Origin: Rhodococcus tukisamuensis NBRC 100609
GTDB taxonomy: Bacteria; Actinomycetota; Actinomycetes; Mycobacteriales; Mycobacteriaceae
Direction of reading: 5' to 3'
Assembly (NCBI RefSeq): GCF_001894985.1
Contig: NZ_BCXG01000010.1
Coordinates: 89,085 to 153,084 of the forward strand
DNA length: 64,000 nucleotides
The position numbers and the translations under genes were made by a program. Below the pieces are notes generated by a model. The model did no database searches and was not told where the DNA came from. It worked only from the letters and a program-made list of their open reading frames with translations. Positions within the stretch are counted from its first letter, which is position 1, and the number at the start of each line of letters is the position of its first letter. Of this stretch, positions 41,473-50,493 are shown piece by piece.

Positions 41473-43596
41473 GTGACCCGGAATTCTCTCTCCCGGCGGG
41501 GGTTTCTGACCGCTGTCGCCGCCGCCTCGCTGCTGCCGCCGTCGCTGCAGCGTGCGCTGGCCGCACCGGTACCTGCCGGTGGGCTCGACTCGATCGAGCA
41601 CGTCGTCCTGCTCATGCAGGAGAACCGGTCGTTCGACCACTACTACGGATCGCTGCGCGGCGTGCGGGGGTTCGGTGACCCCAACGCGTTGCGGTTGCGG
41701 GGCGGGGCCACAGTTTTCGAGCAGCCCGGTGCGAACGGTCCGGTGCTCCCGTTCCCGATTCGGGACTCCGCCGCCGCGCAGGGGATGGACACCCAGAACG
41801 TCACCGGCCTCGACCACAGCTGGGAGGGCGGACACCAGGCCCTCGCGGACGGCTGGCACGACGGCTGGATCGCGGCCAAGACCGGCACGACGATGGCCTA
41901 CTACGACCGCCAGGACATCCCGTTCCACTACGAGCTCGCGGACGCGTTCACCATCTGCGACGCCTACCACTGCTCGGTGCCGACGTCGACCAGCCCCAAC
42001 CGCAACTACTGGGTGTCCGGGTACACCGGATTCGAACCCGCCGGCGCGAATCCGTTGGGTTCGACCGAGGAGTTGGGCTCGAGTGGGTCGGAGGGCGCGC
42101 CGGGCCCCGAGGGGCGTGCGGTCACCAATGCCGCCTACAACCCATGGCACGCCGGCTACGGGTGGACCACCGTTCCGGAGCGGCTGCAGGCCGCCGGCGT
42201 CACCTGGAAGACGTACCAGGAGTGGGACAACTTCGGAGACAACAACCTCGAGTACTTCACCACCTTCAAGAAGGTAGGGGCGCACCTGCTCGGGAACCCC
42301 GGCCTGGTCCCGTACGAGCTGCAGACCCTCGCCGGGCTCTACCTCGCGCTGCCCGCGCTGCCGCCCGCGGCCCAGGACGTGGCCTTGGGGGCACTCGAGG
42401 TCGCGGTGAACGGGCTTTCCCCCGCCGACCGGCAGCTGTACGACCGCGGGCTGTACCGGTCGCGTCCGGGCACACTGGCCGCCGAGTTCCGGAAGGACGT
42501 CGAGTCGGGCAGGCTGCCGCAGGTCAGTTATCTGGTTCCGTCCGAGGTCGACTCGGAGCATCCGTCCGGATCGTCGCCGGCGGCGAGCGCCACGCTGCTG
42601 TACCAGGTGCTCGACGCGATCGCGTCGGACCCGGCCCTCTGGGCGAAGACGGCCGTGATCGTCAACTTCGACGAGAACGACGGCTACTTCGACCACGTGC
42701 CGCCGCCGCGTCCGCCGCTTTCGGTCGGCTCGGAGTGGGTGGCCGGTCAACCCCTCGGTCTCGGCCCCCGGGTGCCGATGACGATCGTCTCGCCCTGGAC
42801 GGTGGGCGGGTTCGTGTGCTCGCAGGTGTTCGACCACACGTCGGTGAACCAGTTCCTGGAGAAGCGGTTCGGGATCACCCAACCGGAGATCGACCCGTGG
42901 CGGCGCACGGTCAGCGGGGACCTGACCTCGGCCTTCGACTTCGCCCACCCGCGCAGCCGGCCGAACGTCGCCCGCCCCCGGCCCACCCCGCCGCTGGAGC
43001 CGAGGTGGACGCCCACGCCGCCGGCCGAGCAGCGGATGCCGCTGCAGGAGAGCGGTACCCGGCTCGCGCGGGCGCTGCCGTACCAGCCCGATGCGTACGC
43101 GACCGTGGACCCCGGTGCCCGTGCCCTGACGATGCATCTGGCCAACACCGGTGCCGCCTCGGCGCACCTGGCCCTGTACCCCTACGCGGGCGAGTTCGAC
43201 GCGCCGCGGCACTACGACGTCCTCGGTGCGGCCGACGACACCGTCGCCATCCCCGGACCGCGCTACGACCTGACCCTGCTCGGTCCCAACGGCTTCCGGC
43301 GCGAATTCGCCGGGTCGACCGACGGTGCGGCGGCCGCACTCGCACTGTCCACAAGGGTCGACGCGGCGGCGGGGGCGCTCGACCTGACCGTGAAGAACCC
43401 AGGGGATCGCGAGCTGACCGTCGTGCTCGACGGCCAGCGCAGTCGACTCGCGGCAGGCGGCAGCGAGTCGTGGACGGTGCGGTCGGTGGACGGCTGGTAC
43501 GAGGCCACCGTGACCGTCGACGAGGACCCGGACTTCCGGCGCCGCCTCGTCGGCCACGTCGAGAACGGACGGGGCAGCGTCAGTCAGCCAGTGTGA
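41473..43596 (+). CDS. Tat-exported phospholipase C (phosphoesterase family)
   Basis: A 707-residue enzyme from GTG 41473. N-terminal twin-arginine signal: NSLSRRGFLTAVAAASLLPP. Catalytic alkaline-phosphatase-like domain: IEHVVLLMQENRSFDHYYGS (~45), DAYHCSVPTSTSPNRNYWVSG, SYLVPSEVDSEHPSG and NFDENDGYFDHVPPPRPP. The C-terminal part carries beta-rich repeats of the bacterial PLC C-terminal type (DLTVKNPGDRELTVVLDG). It hydrolyses phosphatidylcholine and related lipids outside the cell; homologues are the mycobacterial plcABCD products. The frame is open upstream to 41362, but the Tat signal sets the start. Confidence 0.92.
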   Translation: MTRNSLSRRGFLTAVAAASLLPPSLQRALAAPVPAGGLDSIEHVVLLMQENRSFDHYYGSLRGVRGFGDPNALRLRGGATVFEQPGANGPVLPFPIRDSAAAQGMDTQNVTGLDHSWEGGHQALADGWHDGWIAAKTGTTMAYYDRQDIPFHYELADAFTICDAYHCSVPTSTSPNRNYWVSGYTGFEPAGANPLGSTEELGSSGSEGAPGPEGRAVTNAAYNPWHAGYGWTTVPERLQAAGVTWKTYQEWDNFGDNNLEYFTTFKKVGAHLLGNPGLVPYELQTLAGLYLALPALPPAAQDVALGALEVAVNGLSPADRQLYDRGLYRSRPGTLAAEFRKDVESGRLPQVSYLVPSEVDSEHPSGSSPAASATLLYQVLDAIASDPALWAKTAVIVNFDENDGYFDHVPPPRPPLSVGSEWVAGQPLGLGPRVPMTIVSPWTVGGFVCSQVFDHTSVNQFLEKRFGITQPEIDPWRRTVSGDLTSAFDFAHPRSRPNVARPRPTPPLEPRWTPTPPAEQRMPLQESGTRLARALPYQPDAYATVDPGARALTMHLANTGAASAHLALYPYAGEFDAPRHYDVLGAADDTVAIPGPRYDLTLLGPNGFRREFAGSTDGAAAALALSTRVDAAAGALDLTVKNPGDRELTVVLDGQRSRLAAGGSESWTVRSVDGWYEATVTVDEDPDFRRRLVGHVENGRGSVSQPV

Positions 43597-43679
43597 GGTG
43601 ACGACGGGGGGTTCGCCCGGATCCGCGCCCGCGTAGGGCAAGTCAGTGAAGGCAATCGACCAGTAGGAGCTCCTGTGCG

Positions 43680-44211
43680 TCACCGCGTCGAGCGCCAAGG
43701 GCGCGCCGGACGGCGTGCCGGAGGTCACTGAGACCGACCTGGACCGCGAACATGCCGACATGGGAACAAACTTCGTGCGTTTCCTGATCTCGTGGCGCTC
43801 CGTCGAGCCCGCACCGGGGCAGTACGACCAGGCATACCTCGACCGCGTCGAGGACCGGGTCGGCTGGTACGCCGAGCGCGGCTACCAGGTGATGCTCGAC
43901 ATGCACCAGGACGTGTTTCCGGGGCGATCACCCCGGAGGGCAACGGCGGCAACGGCGCCGGCAACATCGGCAACGGTGCGCCGGCCTGGGCGACGTACAT
44001 GGACGGCCTTCCGGTGGAGCCCCAGGACAGGTGGGAGCTGTACTACATCCAACCCGGTGTGATGCGCGCGTTCGACAACTTCTGGAACACCACCGGCAAG
44101 CACCCCGAGCTCGTCGAGCACTACGCGAACGCGTGGCGGGCGGTTGCCGATCGCTTCGCCGGCAACGACACCGTGGCCGAGACGCCGGTGATGCTGTGGC
44201 AGTCTGCTGGG
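43680..44211 (+). pseudogene. GH5 endoglycoceramidase-like glycosidase fragment, frameshifted
   Basis: The first frame reads ADMGTNFVRFLISWRSVEPA, YDQAYLDRVEDRVGWYAERG and YQVMLDMHQDVFPG. One base is lost there and the next frame continues AITPEGNGGNGAGNIGNGAP, WELYYIQPGVMRAFDNFWNT and HYANAWRAVADRFAGND. Both ends of the enzyme are missing; the catalytic acid region near the C-terminal half is replaced by the membrane protein frame. Endoglycoceramidases cleave glycans from glycosphingolipids. Confidence 0.75.
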
Positions 44212-44739
44212 ATGGTTGAGCTGCAGGGCGACGGTCCCGGGACCTCCGGCGCGGCCGGAGGTGACATCCGACCTTCCCGGGAGGTGGGGCGGCGCCCGGG
44301 TGACATTGCCCGGACGGTGGGGGTGGCGCTCCTGCCGCTGATCCTGCTCGGTGGCTCACTCCTGGGTGGGCTGATCGAGGACAACCGCGGGACGATGATC
44401 GGCGATGTGCTGGTCACCTGGAACCTCGTCGGCGTCTTCGGTGCGCTGGTGTTCCTGCCGGTGGTGGTGGTGTCACTGGTCGGGGCGGGTGCGTTGGCGT
44501 GGCAGTTCCGGTTCGGTCGCTGGCTGGCGTCGATCGGTAGCGGGGCGATGGTGCTACTGGCCTCGGCCCTCGTGTACGGCATGGTCGCGGATGTGGTGGA
44601 CCCGCCGGAGTGGCGTGATCCGTACAGTTGGGCGCCGCCGCTCACACCTCTCACGGTGACGATCTTCGTCGCCCCGTACCTCGCGATCGCCGCGGCCAAT
44701 GTGTATGTGGTCCTGCGCCTCTGGAAGCGGGCCTCGTAG
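44212..44739 (+). CDS. Four-helix membrane protein, fused in frame to a GH5 remnant
   Basis: 175 residues from ATG 44212. A polar head (GDIRPSREVGRRPGDIAR) is followed by four hydrophobic segments: TVGVALLPLILLGGSLLGGL, LVGVFGALVFLPVVVVSLVG, ASIGSGAMVLLASALVYGMV and LTVTIFVAPYLAIAAANVYV. The frame continues upstream without a stop into the glycosidase fragment, so the true start may have been lost at the fusion point. No family recognised. Confidence 0.55.
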   Translation: MVELQGDGPGTSGAAGGDIRPSREVGRRPGDIARTVGVALLPLILLGGSLLGGLIEDNRGTMIGDVLVTWNLVGVFGALVFLPVVVVSLVGAGALAWQFRFGRWLASIGSGAMVLLASALVYGMVADVVDPPEWRDPYSWAPPLTPLTVTIFVAPYLAIAAANVYVVLRLWKRAS

Positions 44740-44856
44740 GTCCACGCCCCGTCAGTGGGACGATTGCCATCTCGCCGGACGATCGTGGTTCGAGTGCTGT
44801 CGAGGCAGTTACTCGCAGCGGTCACCACCTCGGTACATCACAGATGAGGACGACAC

Positions 44857-45558
44857 ATGTCGAGGAATTGGCCAGTCGCGGTCGTCGCAGTGGGGTTGCT
44901 GGGCGCCGCGGCGTGCGGGACACCGGAAGCGGCTTCCGCGGACGACCCGAGCATCGTTCGAGCGGACCTGCTGCCGGACGCCTCGGAGTTGCCCGCGGGA
45001 ACCCAGGTCGAGCGACTCGAGCGCGAGGACCAAATGATCCTGAACCTGAACATCCACGCGCCAAGCGACGGGATCGGATTGGACATGGACCCCGTCTTCG
45101 AACCGGCGCAGTGCGCGGGCGAGAGCCTGTACGCCGACCAGGCACGTGCGGGCTTGATCGAGAACGGTTCCGCCAGCGCCGCGCTCCTCGAAAGTGGTGG
45201 CGCGTACGTGATGCTGGTCAGCGAGACGGGCACGGATGTGTCCCGGGTGGTCGAGGCGCACACCGGGCAGTGTTCGGCCTATACCGTGACTTCGACCAGC
45301 TTCGACAGCACGTCCCAGCGCACGATTCGGACGGAGCGGCTCGATCTTCCCGCGGCGCTCGTCGCCGAGGACGCCGCGATCCTGTACGAGGTCAGCCATC
45401 CCGACAACCCGGCCTGGTCCGACACCGAGGTCCTCCTCGGGTACGCCGCAGTCGACGAGTACACGGTGGTGGTCCTCGGATACGAGGGCAGGCAGTCCCA
45501 GCCCGAGTTCGACGACGTGTTCACGCGGGTCGTCGAGAAGGTGCGGCGCGTCGGCTGA
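44857..45558 (+). CDS. Lipoprotein, sensor-domain-like
   Basis: 233 residues. MSRNWPVAVVAVGLLGAAAC gives a lipoprotein signal with lipobox GAAAC. The mature part is alpha/beta (DASELPAGTQVERLEREDQM, DPVFEPAQCAGESLYADQAR, YVMLVSETGTDVSRVVEAHT, FDDVFTRVVEKVRRVG). It resembles the mycobacterial DUF5642/sensor-domain lipoproteins with a conserved Cys pair (PAQCAGES, TGQCSAYT). Role unknown. Confidence 0.75.
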   Translation: MSRNWPVAVVAVGLLGAAACGTPEAASADDPSIVRADLLPDASELPAGTQVERLEREDQMILNLNIHAPSDGIGLDMDPVFEPAQCAGESLYADQARAGLIENGSASAALLESGGAYVMLVSETGTDVSRVVEAHTGQCSAYTVTSTSFDSTSQRTIRTERLDLPAALVAEDAAILYEVSHPDNPAWSDTEVLLGYAAVDEYTVVVLGYEGRQSQPEFDDVFTRVVEKVRRVG

Positions 45559-45626
45559 GGTTTCGGGTGCGTCGAACTGCCGACTCCGTTACCCGTTCCC
45601 GTGACGACCGTGCCGTCCCAGATGAA

Positions 45627-45848
45627 TTACGAGAGATGGCCACCGTTCACGTACAGGGTGGAGAAGTCGCCGCTGGAGTCCTTCTCCTCGAACTCGGAGA
45701 TCCGGATCGACGCGTACTCCTCGACGAAGGTCCCCGAGCGGACCGACATCGCGGTGCCGTCCTCGGGGTTGCCGACCCGCACGGGGTTGCGGCCGTAGGC
45801 GACGAAGCGGGCGACGCCGGCGGTGGGGCGGGACGCGATGCTGGACAT
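45627..45848 (-). CDS. 73-residue hypothetical protein
   Basis: ATG 45848 with GAGGAG 6 bases upstream, ending TAA at 45627. MSSIASRPTAGVARFVAYGR, NPVRVGNPEDGTAMSVRSGT, then IRISEFEEKDSSGDFSTLYV. No signal or membrane segment. Divergent from and directly abutting the mycolyltransferase remnant; its upstream region is therefore pseudogene sequence. Family unknown; homologous small proteins may exist in related genomes. Confidence 0.5.
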   Translation of the reverse strand: MSSIASRPTAGVARFVAYGRNPVRVGNPEDGTAMSVRSGTFVEEYASIRISEFEEKDSSGDFSTLYVNGGHLS

Positions 45849-45849
45849 T

Positions 45850-46265
45850 GAGCACTCCTCGATGCTCGGCAACAACAAGTGGACGACGTTCCTCACCCAG
45901 GAGCTGCCGCCCGTCATCGATGCCGGGCTCAAGACCAACGGCGTGAACTCGCTGGCCGGTATCTCGATGGCGGGCACCTCCGTGCTCAACCTCGCCGTCG
46001 CCGCACCGGACCTGTACAAGAGCGTCGGCGCCTACAGCGGGTGCGCGGAGACCAGTACCCCGGCCGGTCGCGCCTACATGGACATGGTTGTCGACTCGCG
46101 TGGTGGCGGCGACGTCACGAACATGTGGGGCGCCAGAACGATCCGGCGTGGGTCGAGAACGCCCCTGTGGCCCAGGCCGAGAAGCTGCGCGGCCAGAACA
46201 TGTACATCTCCACCGGAAACGGCCTGCCCGGCCCGCACGACACGTTCGAAGAGTCCGGCGGCAGC
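45850..46265 (+). pseudogene. Antigen-85-type mycolyltransferase remnant, copy 2
   Basis: Longer than copy 1. It covers NNKWTTFLTQELPPVIDAGL, VNSLAGISMAGTSVLNLAVA with the nucleophile Ser in GISMAG, YKSVGAYSGCAETSTPAG, and after the same one-base loss as copy 1 (46134 region) NDPAWVENAPVAQAEKLRG to GPHDTFEESGG. The N-terminal third and the C-terminal His region are absent. The last 254 bp match 20308-20562 almost perfectly. Confidence 0.85.
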
Positions 46266-46408
46266 GCAACGGCTCTCGCCGAGCGAGTGATCGTCGGCGT
46301 CATCTTCTGCGGCCGTCCCCCCACCCGGCCGCGGGCGCGGGCGGCGGCCAGGCCGGCGGAGGTGCGTTCACGGATGAGGTCCCGTTCGAAGCTGGCGAGG
46401 GCTGTGAC
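46265..46408 (-). pseudogene. Serine recombinase (resolvase/invertase) fragment
   Basis: TALASFERDLIRERTSAGLA and AARARGRVGGRPQKMTP are the end of the catalytic domain and the start of the DNA-binding arm of Tn3-type resolvases. Only ~47 codons remain, directly abutting the mycolyltransferase remnant. The active-site Ser region is missing. Its insertion may have caused or followed loss of the mycolyltransferase gene. Confidence 0.7.
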
Positions 46409-46912
46409 TCGCGGCGATACATGGCGGTATTCTCGCGCTGTTCCTTGGCGTTCCAGAGGGGGATGACCGCTCGCGAACAACCACCGGACCAGGCCAAACT
46501 CTGTGTGGTCTTGGTGTCCGCGCGCCTAGAATCTGCGTATGGACCACTATGTCAGGCAGGAGCCGATCCCGGATCGCAGTCCTGGACAGCCGGAGGTTCG
46601 TTCTCGGTTCGGGTGGATCCGGGCAGCTCTAGATTTCCGTCGTCCTGGAGATTTGCTCCGCGACCGGGCTGCCAGCAGGTACTCATCCGTGGCGCCTCGC
46701 CATCCTGATGGGACCCGTACCAAGATAATCCCGTTCAACGGCAGCGGCTGGGGGCGATAGGCGGTTCTGACGCCGCAGGCTCTGTGTCCTTTCGTGCCGC
46801 CCCCGCGCGTACGCCTGGCGCCCAGGGACTCTCCCGCGTGCGTCCCGGATCTACCATCCGAGCGAAGTGTTGCTGATGGCCAGGGGTACATGCATCCAAG
46901 GAGAATCGCTTG
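46409..46912. other. Intergenic stretch
   Basis: A 73-codon + strand frame at 46539-46760 has no family match or ribosome-binding site. The last part contains the promoter region of the DUF6191-like gene. Nothing else supported. Confidence 0.4.
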
Positions 46913-47200
46913 ATGGAAACCGTCTTTGTCGGTGCGATCGCAGTGACGGTGCTGGTCGGCTTGGACCAGGCCGGACTGTGGGCCGAGCGAAAGGGATGGG
47001 TCTACTGGCGCAAGGGCAAGCGTGGGGATGCGGGAGGCGGCATGTTGGGGGTCATGGACGAACTCCTCTCGCCCGCCAAGAGCCACACCCTCGAGGAGAT
47101 CGCCAACAAGCAGCACGGTCGAGTCGACGCAACCGTCGGAGACGGTGGATGGGTCGATCTCGATGGTGGTCGGGCGCACTTGCCGGCGATTGGTCGGTAG
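46913..47200 (+). CDS. DUF6191-like small membrane protein
   Basis: 95 residues. N-terminal hydrophobic segment (METVFVGAIAVTVLVGLDQA), then WAERKGWVYWRKGKRGDAGG, a central MLGVMDELLSPAKSHTLEEI and a polar C-terminus. The LGVMDELLSP..H..EE pattern fits DUF6191 actinobacterial proteins. AGGAGA precedes ATG 46913. Role unknown. 47201-47396 holds nothing supported. Confidence 0.65.
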   Translation: METVFVGAIAVTVLVGLDQAGLWAERKGWVYWRKGKRGDAGGGMLGVMDELLSPAKSHTLEEIANKQHGRVDATVGDGGWVDLDGGRAHLPAIGR

Positions 47201-47396
47201 TAGAAGACGCCAGGTGCGCGGACGTTGCAGACCGCGGGTGTCTTCGTTCGTGACTTTCGACAGTCCATCAATCGTTCGTTTTCGGAAACGCCCGCTGACG
47301 ATCGCTACGGATATCGTTGGAGTGCCCAGGATTGCGCCAGAGGCGGACATGCATCGCTTGCTCACGCCCTGCAATCGGCGCAGCCTGCGAACCCCG

Positions 47397-47810
47397 CTAG
47401 CTGATCCTGTAGACGTCGCGATCCTGATCGTTCGTGGGCTCGTAGCGGAGGTAGGTGATCGTGCGGGGGCCCTCCAGTGTTGCCGACGGTGAGAAGCCGG
47501 AACGGCAGGGTTCGGCAATCGAGATTGCGGACAGTCCCTGCGCCTTCGGCGGGATCCACGCGCCGTACACCACATAGCCTCGCGGGCCGTTCCAGTTTCC
47601 TTGTTCATAGCAGGACACCCGCACCCGAAACGACGAGTACCTTGGCGCGGTGCACCAGGCGCTGCCGATGCGGGTCGTGATGTTCCTCGCCACCGTGCAT
47701 TCAACCCCCAGCTCTCGGGCGTCCGCACCGGGTCCGGTGACGAGCATCGCGGCTGCCACCGCTGCGCCGGTGGTCGCGACAGCCGCGAGTCGGCGGACAG
47801 ATCTGAACAT
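47397..47810 (-). CDS. Small secreted protein
   Basis: 137 residues. MFRSVRRLAAVATTGAAVAAAML is a signal peptide with cleavage near GADARE. Mature part: GVECTVARNITTRIGSAWCT, FRVRVSCYEQGNWNGPRGYV, AEPCRSGFSPSATLEGPRTI; four Cys, probably two disulfides. Unknown function. Confidence 0.7.
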   Translation of the reverse strand: MFRSVRRLAAVATTGAAVAAAMLVTGPGADARELGVECTVARNITTRIGSAWCTAPRYSSFRVRVSCYEQGNWNGPRGYVVYGAWIPPKAQGLSAISIAEPCRSGFSPSATLEGPRTITYLRYEPTNDQDRDVYRIS

Positions 47811-47872
47811 CGATTACCTCACCTCGTTGGAGTTCGGTACCAGCTTGCGGCAGGCAGCCGACTCGGCACATC

Positions 47873-47907
47873 CCCCTTCGGGGTGGGATCTCCCCACCCC
47901 GAAGGGG
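47873..47907 (-). terminator. Perfect 15-bp stem-loop
   Basis: CCCCTTCGGGGTGGG-ATCTC-CCCACCCCGAAGGGG. Lies 69 bp beyond the stop of the ABC ATPase remnant (- strand) and 63 bp upstream of the secreted-protein start, so it most likely ends transcription coming from 49.2 kb downward. Confidence 0.7.
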
Positions 47908-47975
47908 ATCCTCCGGGCTGGGTCATCGACTGACCGTCCTGTATGAAGATCGTCGAACAGGACTGGCTGAACAGC

Positions 47976-48185
47976 TCAACGGAGCGGAGCCCCAGGCCTA
48001 TTGCCGACTCCCACTGCTACCGCCGCAGCCAGGTCTCCCATAAAGGGGTTCTCGCCGACGATCGCGCAGCAGTTGCCCGCTGCGACACCGAAACTGACTG
48101 GTTCGAATGCGGTCAGCTCGCCGAAGTGTCGCTCGGCGTCGCGGACGACCAGGAGGTGGTCGTCGCGATGTGAGTGGTCGAGCAT
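47976..48185 (-). pseudogene. ABC-transporter ATPase N-terminal remnant
   Basis: 69 codons from ATG 48185 (GGGAGA upstream). DHLLVVRDAERHFGELTAFE and PVSFGVAAGNCCAIVGEN match the first strands of ABC ATPases. The Walker A that should follow (GxxGxGKST) is replaced by PFMGDLAAAVAVG. No signature or Walker B. Either a relic or a small ORF without ATPase activity. Confidence 0.5.
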
Positions 48186-48235
48186 GGGTTCTCCCGGAGT
48201 TCCTCGTGGTGGAAGCGCGAGGAGGCGGGGACCGG

Positions 48236-48571
48236 TCAGAATGCTGCAGAAAGCGCGGCCCCCGCGACGGGGCCGGGTGCCCGGGGCCGCGGGCGGCCCG
48301 CGGTGTCGGGATGGCTGTGGCGGCGGAACGAACCTCGGAGTCGTCGCTCCTCGGCGGTCGGACCTCGCGCGGTGCGGGATTGCCCGCACGTCGGGTCGTC
48401 GGAGCGGCCCAGGAGCACGAGCGCCGCAACGGCCACGACGGTGGCGAGGAGTCCCACCAGCAGGACGTTGGTATCGCCGGTGGGCGGGAGGGTGGCGGCG
48501 ATGAAGGCGACGGTCGCCCACGTCATCAGGACGGCGAGGACATCCGCAATGCCTCGCGAGTCCTGGAACAT
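48236..48571 (-). CDS. DUF6412-like small membrane protein
   Basis: 111 residues from ATG 48571. FQDSRGIADVLAVLMTWATV, hydrophobic segments AFIAATLPP and TNVLLVGLLATVVAVAALVL, then a basic Pro-rich tail with HPDTAGRPRPRAPGPVAGAA. The tail motif and layout fit DUF6412 proteins, which often lie near YidC genes. The frame continues upstream, but that part overlaps the secreted protein gene and looks non-coding. Confidence 0.55.
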   Translation of the reverse strand: MFQDSRGIADVLAVLMTWATVAFIAATLPPTGDTNVLLVGLLATVVAVAALVLLGRSDDPTCGQSRTARGPTAEERRLRGSFRRHSHPDTAGRPRPRAPGPVAGAALSAAF

Positions 48572-48654
48572 GTGCAGAAGCCAACCCGGCGAGCGCCGAT
48601 GACGGCCTGTACTGGAAGCGCTGGCGTCTGCCCGGACAGCTTCGAAGGGGTTCG

Positions 48655-49191
48655 CTAGCGAACGAACGCGACGCCCACGTCGGGGCCGCCACCCGGAAGC
48701 TGGACAAGCGGGCTGTTCCACCATGATTGCGGCGTCGTGTCGTATGACAAACCTCCCCACACGGGGTCTCCACTCGGGCGCATGTTGACCACGATGGAGT
48801 CACGGTTGTTGTACCCGTGCACGACGTAGAAGTTGTCCGGCGCGGCGGCGCCGACCACAACGAACTTCGTTGCCGGCGAGTCCAGGGCATCGACGTCGTG
48901 TACACGTCGGTACTCGGTCGCATAGATCGCGCCCATCTTGGTTGCCGAGACGATCACGACTCGACCGGACTCGTAGATCGGGAGCCCGGCGTTGCGGGCG
49001 GCGATGAGGGCGTCGGCGGTCAGCCCCTCCGGCGCGCCACTGCCGCCGGCAGAGGCATTCTCCACGGACGCGGCAATCGGGGCCAATGGATTCGATCTCG
49101 GTGCGGCCGATGCAGGCGCCGCTGCACCTGTGACGACCGCGGTGGAAAGGGCTGTCGCAGCGAGCAGTTGACTCAACTTACGAGTGTTCAC
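48655..49191 (-). CDS. Secreted protein
   Basis: 178 residues. MNTRKLSQLLAATALSTAVV followed by TGAAAPASAAPRS is a clear signal peptide. Mature part: GLTADALIAARNAGLPIYES, VVIVSATKMGAIYATEYRRV, APDNFYVVHGYNNRDSIVVN and a C-terminal Trp/Pro segment. No Cys. No recognised domain. Upstream gene of the - strand run ending at the 47873 hairpin. Confidence 0.7.
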   Translation of the reverse strand: MNTRKLSQLLAATALSTAVVTGAAAPASAAPRSNPLAPIAASVENASAGGSGAPEGLTADALIAARNAGLPIYESGRVVIVSATKMGAIYATEYRRVHDVDALDSPATKFVVVGAAAPDNFYVVHGYNNRDSIVVNMRPSGDPVWGGLSYDTTPQSWWNSPLVQLPGGGPDVGVAFVR

Positions 49192-49363
49192 GATGATCCC
49201 CCTGATCTGTTGTTCCCGCTCGAGGTGTTGGCGGGCGGAACGACGCTCCCCGCGAGCTATCGCTGGGCGAGCCGCGTTTCGTTACTGAAGGCGCCAAGGC
49301 GTCCTACTCGCGGGTCGCCGAACCAGGCCAGCGGTACCGGTGAGGATGCGTGGTCAATGACCG

Positions 49364-49720
49364 TCAGTCGTCCTCGAAGCCCATGGGGCCGAAACGCCGG
49401 ACCCGTGCATCCTCGACGCCAGCGGTCTCGGTGCGGGCAGGCGGGCCAGACCTGGATCCAGTAGTCCTCGACGGGGTCGTCGACGATCAGGTCCCAGTTC
49501 TTGAACCCTGATCCCGGCGAGGCCGGGTCGGCCGTCGTACTCGTCGATTCCTTCCGCGGGTTCCCCACCCATGGTCGTCACCCGCAGGGGTGTCGTGACC
49601 GTCAGGAAGACCTCGGCGACGGCCTCCCAGTCTCCCAAATCGTCCTCGTGCGGCACCGCCCCGAGGTGGTCGACCGCAACACGTGCCGGGCCCGAGGCGA
49701 TGCCGGTGTGAATGGTGACG
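49364..49720 (-). pseudogene. Hypothetical protein gene broken by two frameshifts
   Basis: Three consecutive frames join into one plausible protein: VTIHTGIASGPARVAVDHLG, GDWEAVAEVFLTVTTPLRVT, then GSGFKNWDLIVDDPVEDYWI, then TETAGVEDARVRRFGPMGFE-DD*. No start codon lies in the first frame. Family unknown. It lies just downstream of the DUF6390 gene. 49192-49363 holds nothing else. Confidence 0.5.
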
Positions 49721-49722
49721 AA

Positions 49723-50493
49723 TCACCGGGCTGAGGAGCTGCCCTCGACCCCACGCGCCAACCGCGCGTTGGTGCGCTCTAGCTGCCACCGCGTCCAGTG
49801 CTCCAGGCGTTGCGCCTCGTCGGCACCCAGCCGGTCGCACACGAAGTCCCAGTGCACTCCCACCCGGTCGCCGACACGCAGGTCTGTCACGAACGCCCCG
49901 GAACCGACGCGGTACCGCGCCGACCGGTCCTGCTCGGCCCCGAGTCTCAGGGCTCCGTCGTAGGTGAGCGGCCGCGCACGCACCAGCACGTCGTCCTCTC
50001 GCACCTCGGTCACCGTCCCGTAGGTGATCCGACAGGAGTCGAGCACCTGGAGGGGCTGAGGCACACCGGATCCCAGCAGCCGCGACCACGGGTACACCGC
50101 CAGCACGTGGAAGGTGTGCGTCGGCGCGACCTCGGGGAGCAGCTCGTCGGTCAGGTGCTTCCAGTAGTGGCCGGCGCGGGAGGCGAAGCGGGCGAGCAGT
50201 TCCCGGCCGAAGCGGTCGCGGTCGATCCGGTCGGTCAGCTCGTTGCCGGTCCAGTAGGCGCGCACCACCCGCTCGTCCAGCGGGTCCCCGATCCCGGACA
50301 GCTCGGCGATCAGCTGCTGGTAGGGCCACGCGCCGCTGAACCGGCTTGCCACCGCGGGCATGTCGACGTCCGCTCCGTCGTGGCCGCACGCGGCCAGCTC
50401 CAGCGCCCGTGCGTCCGCGGGCCCGCAGTAGCCGAGCGCGTTGGGCGCGTGCGCGTACCGGGCGAAGAGGCGGTGGCCGGGTGAGCTCGGCAC
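49723..50493 (-). CDS. DUF6390 family protein, hydrogenase-maturation operon
   Basis: 256 residues from GTG 50493, directly after the hypD stop. GHRLFARYAHAPNALGYCGP at the N-terminus, YQQLIAELSGIGDPLDERVV, HTFHVLAVYPWSRLLGSGVP, LQVLDSCRITYGTVTEVRED and GDRVGVHWDFVCDRLGADEA. DUF6390 is typically found next to hypD/hypE in actinobacteria. Role unknown; it ends the hyp operon. Confidence 0.8.
   Translation of the reverse strand: MPSSPGHRLFARYAHAPNALGYCGPADARALELAACGHDGADVDMPAVASRFSGAWPYQQLIAELSGIGDPLDERVVRAYWTGNELTDRIDRDRFGRELLARFASRAGHYWKHLTDELLPEVAPTHTFHVLAVYPWSRLLGSGVPQPLQVLDSCRITYGTVTEVREDDVLVRARPLTYDGALRLGAEQDRSARYRVGSGAFVTDLRVGDRVGVHWDFVCDRLGADEAQRLEHWTRWQLERTNARLARGVEGSSSAR

Noticed and set aside
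41395..43761. 788-codon open frame on the - strand
   Set aside because: Antisense to the phospholipase C gene, which has a Tat signal and catalytic motifs.
46539..46760. 73-codon + strand frame
   Set aside because: No ribosome-binding site, no conserved motif and odd composition; treated as intergenic.
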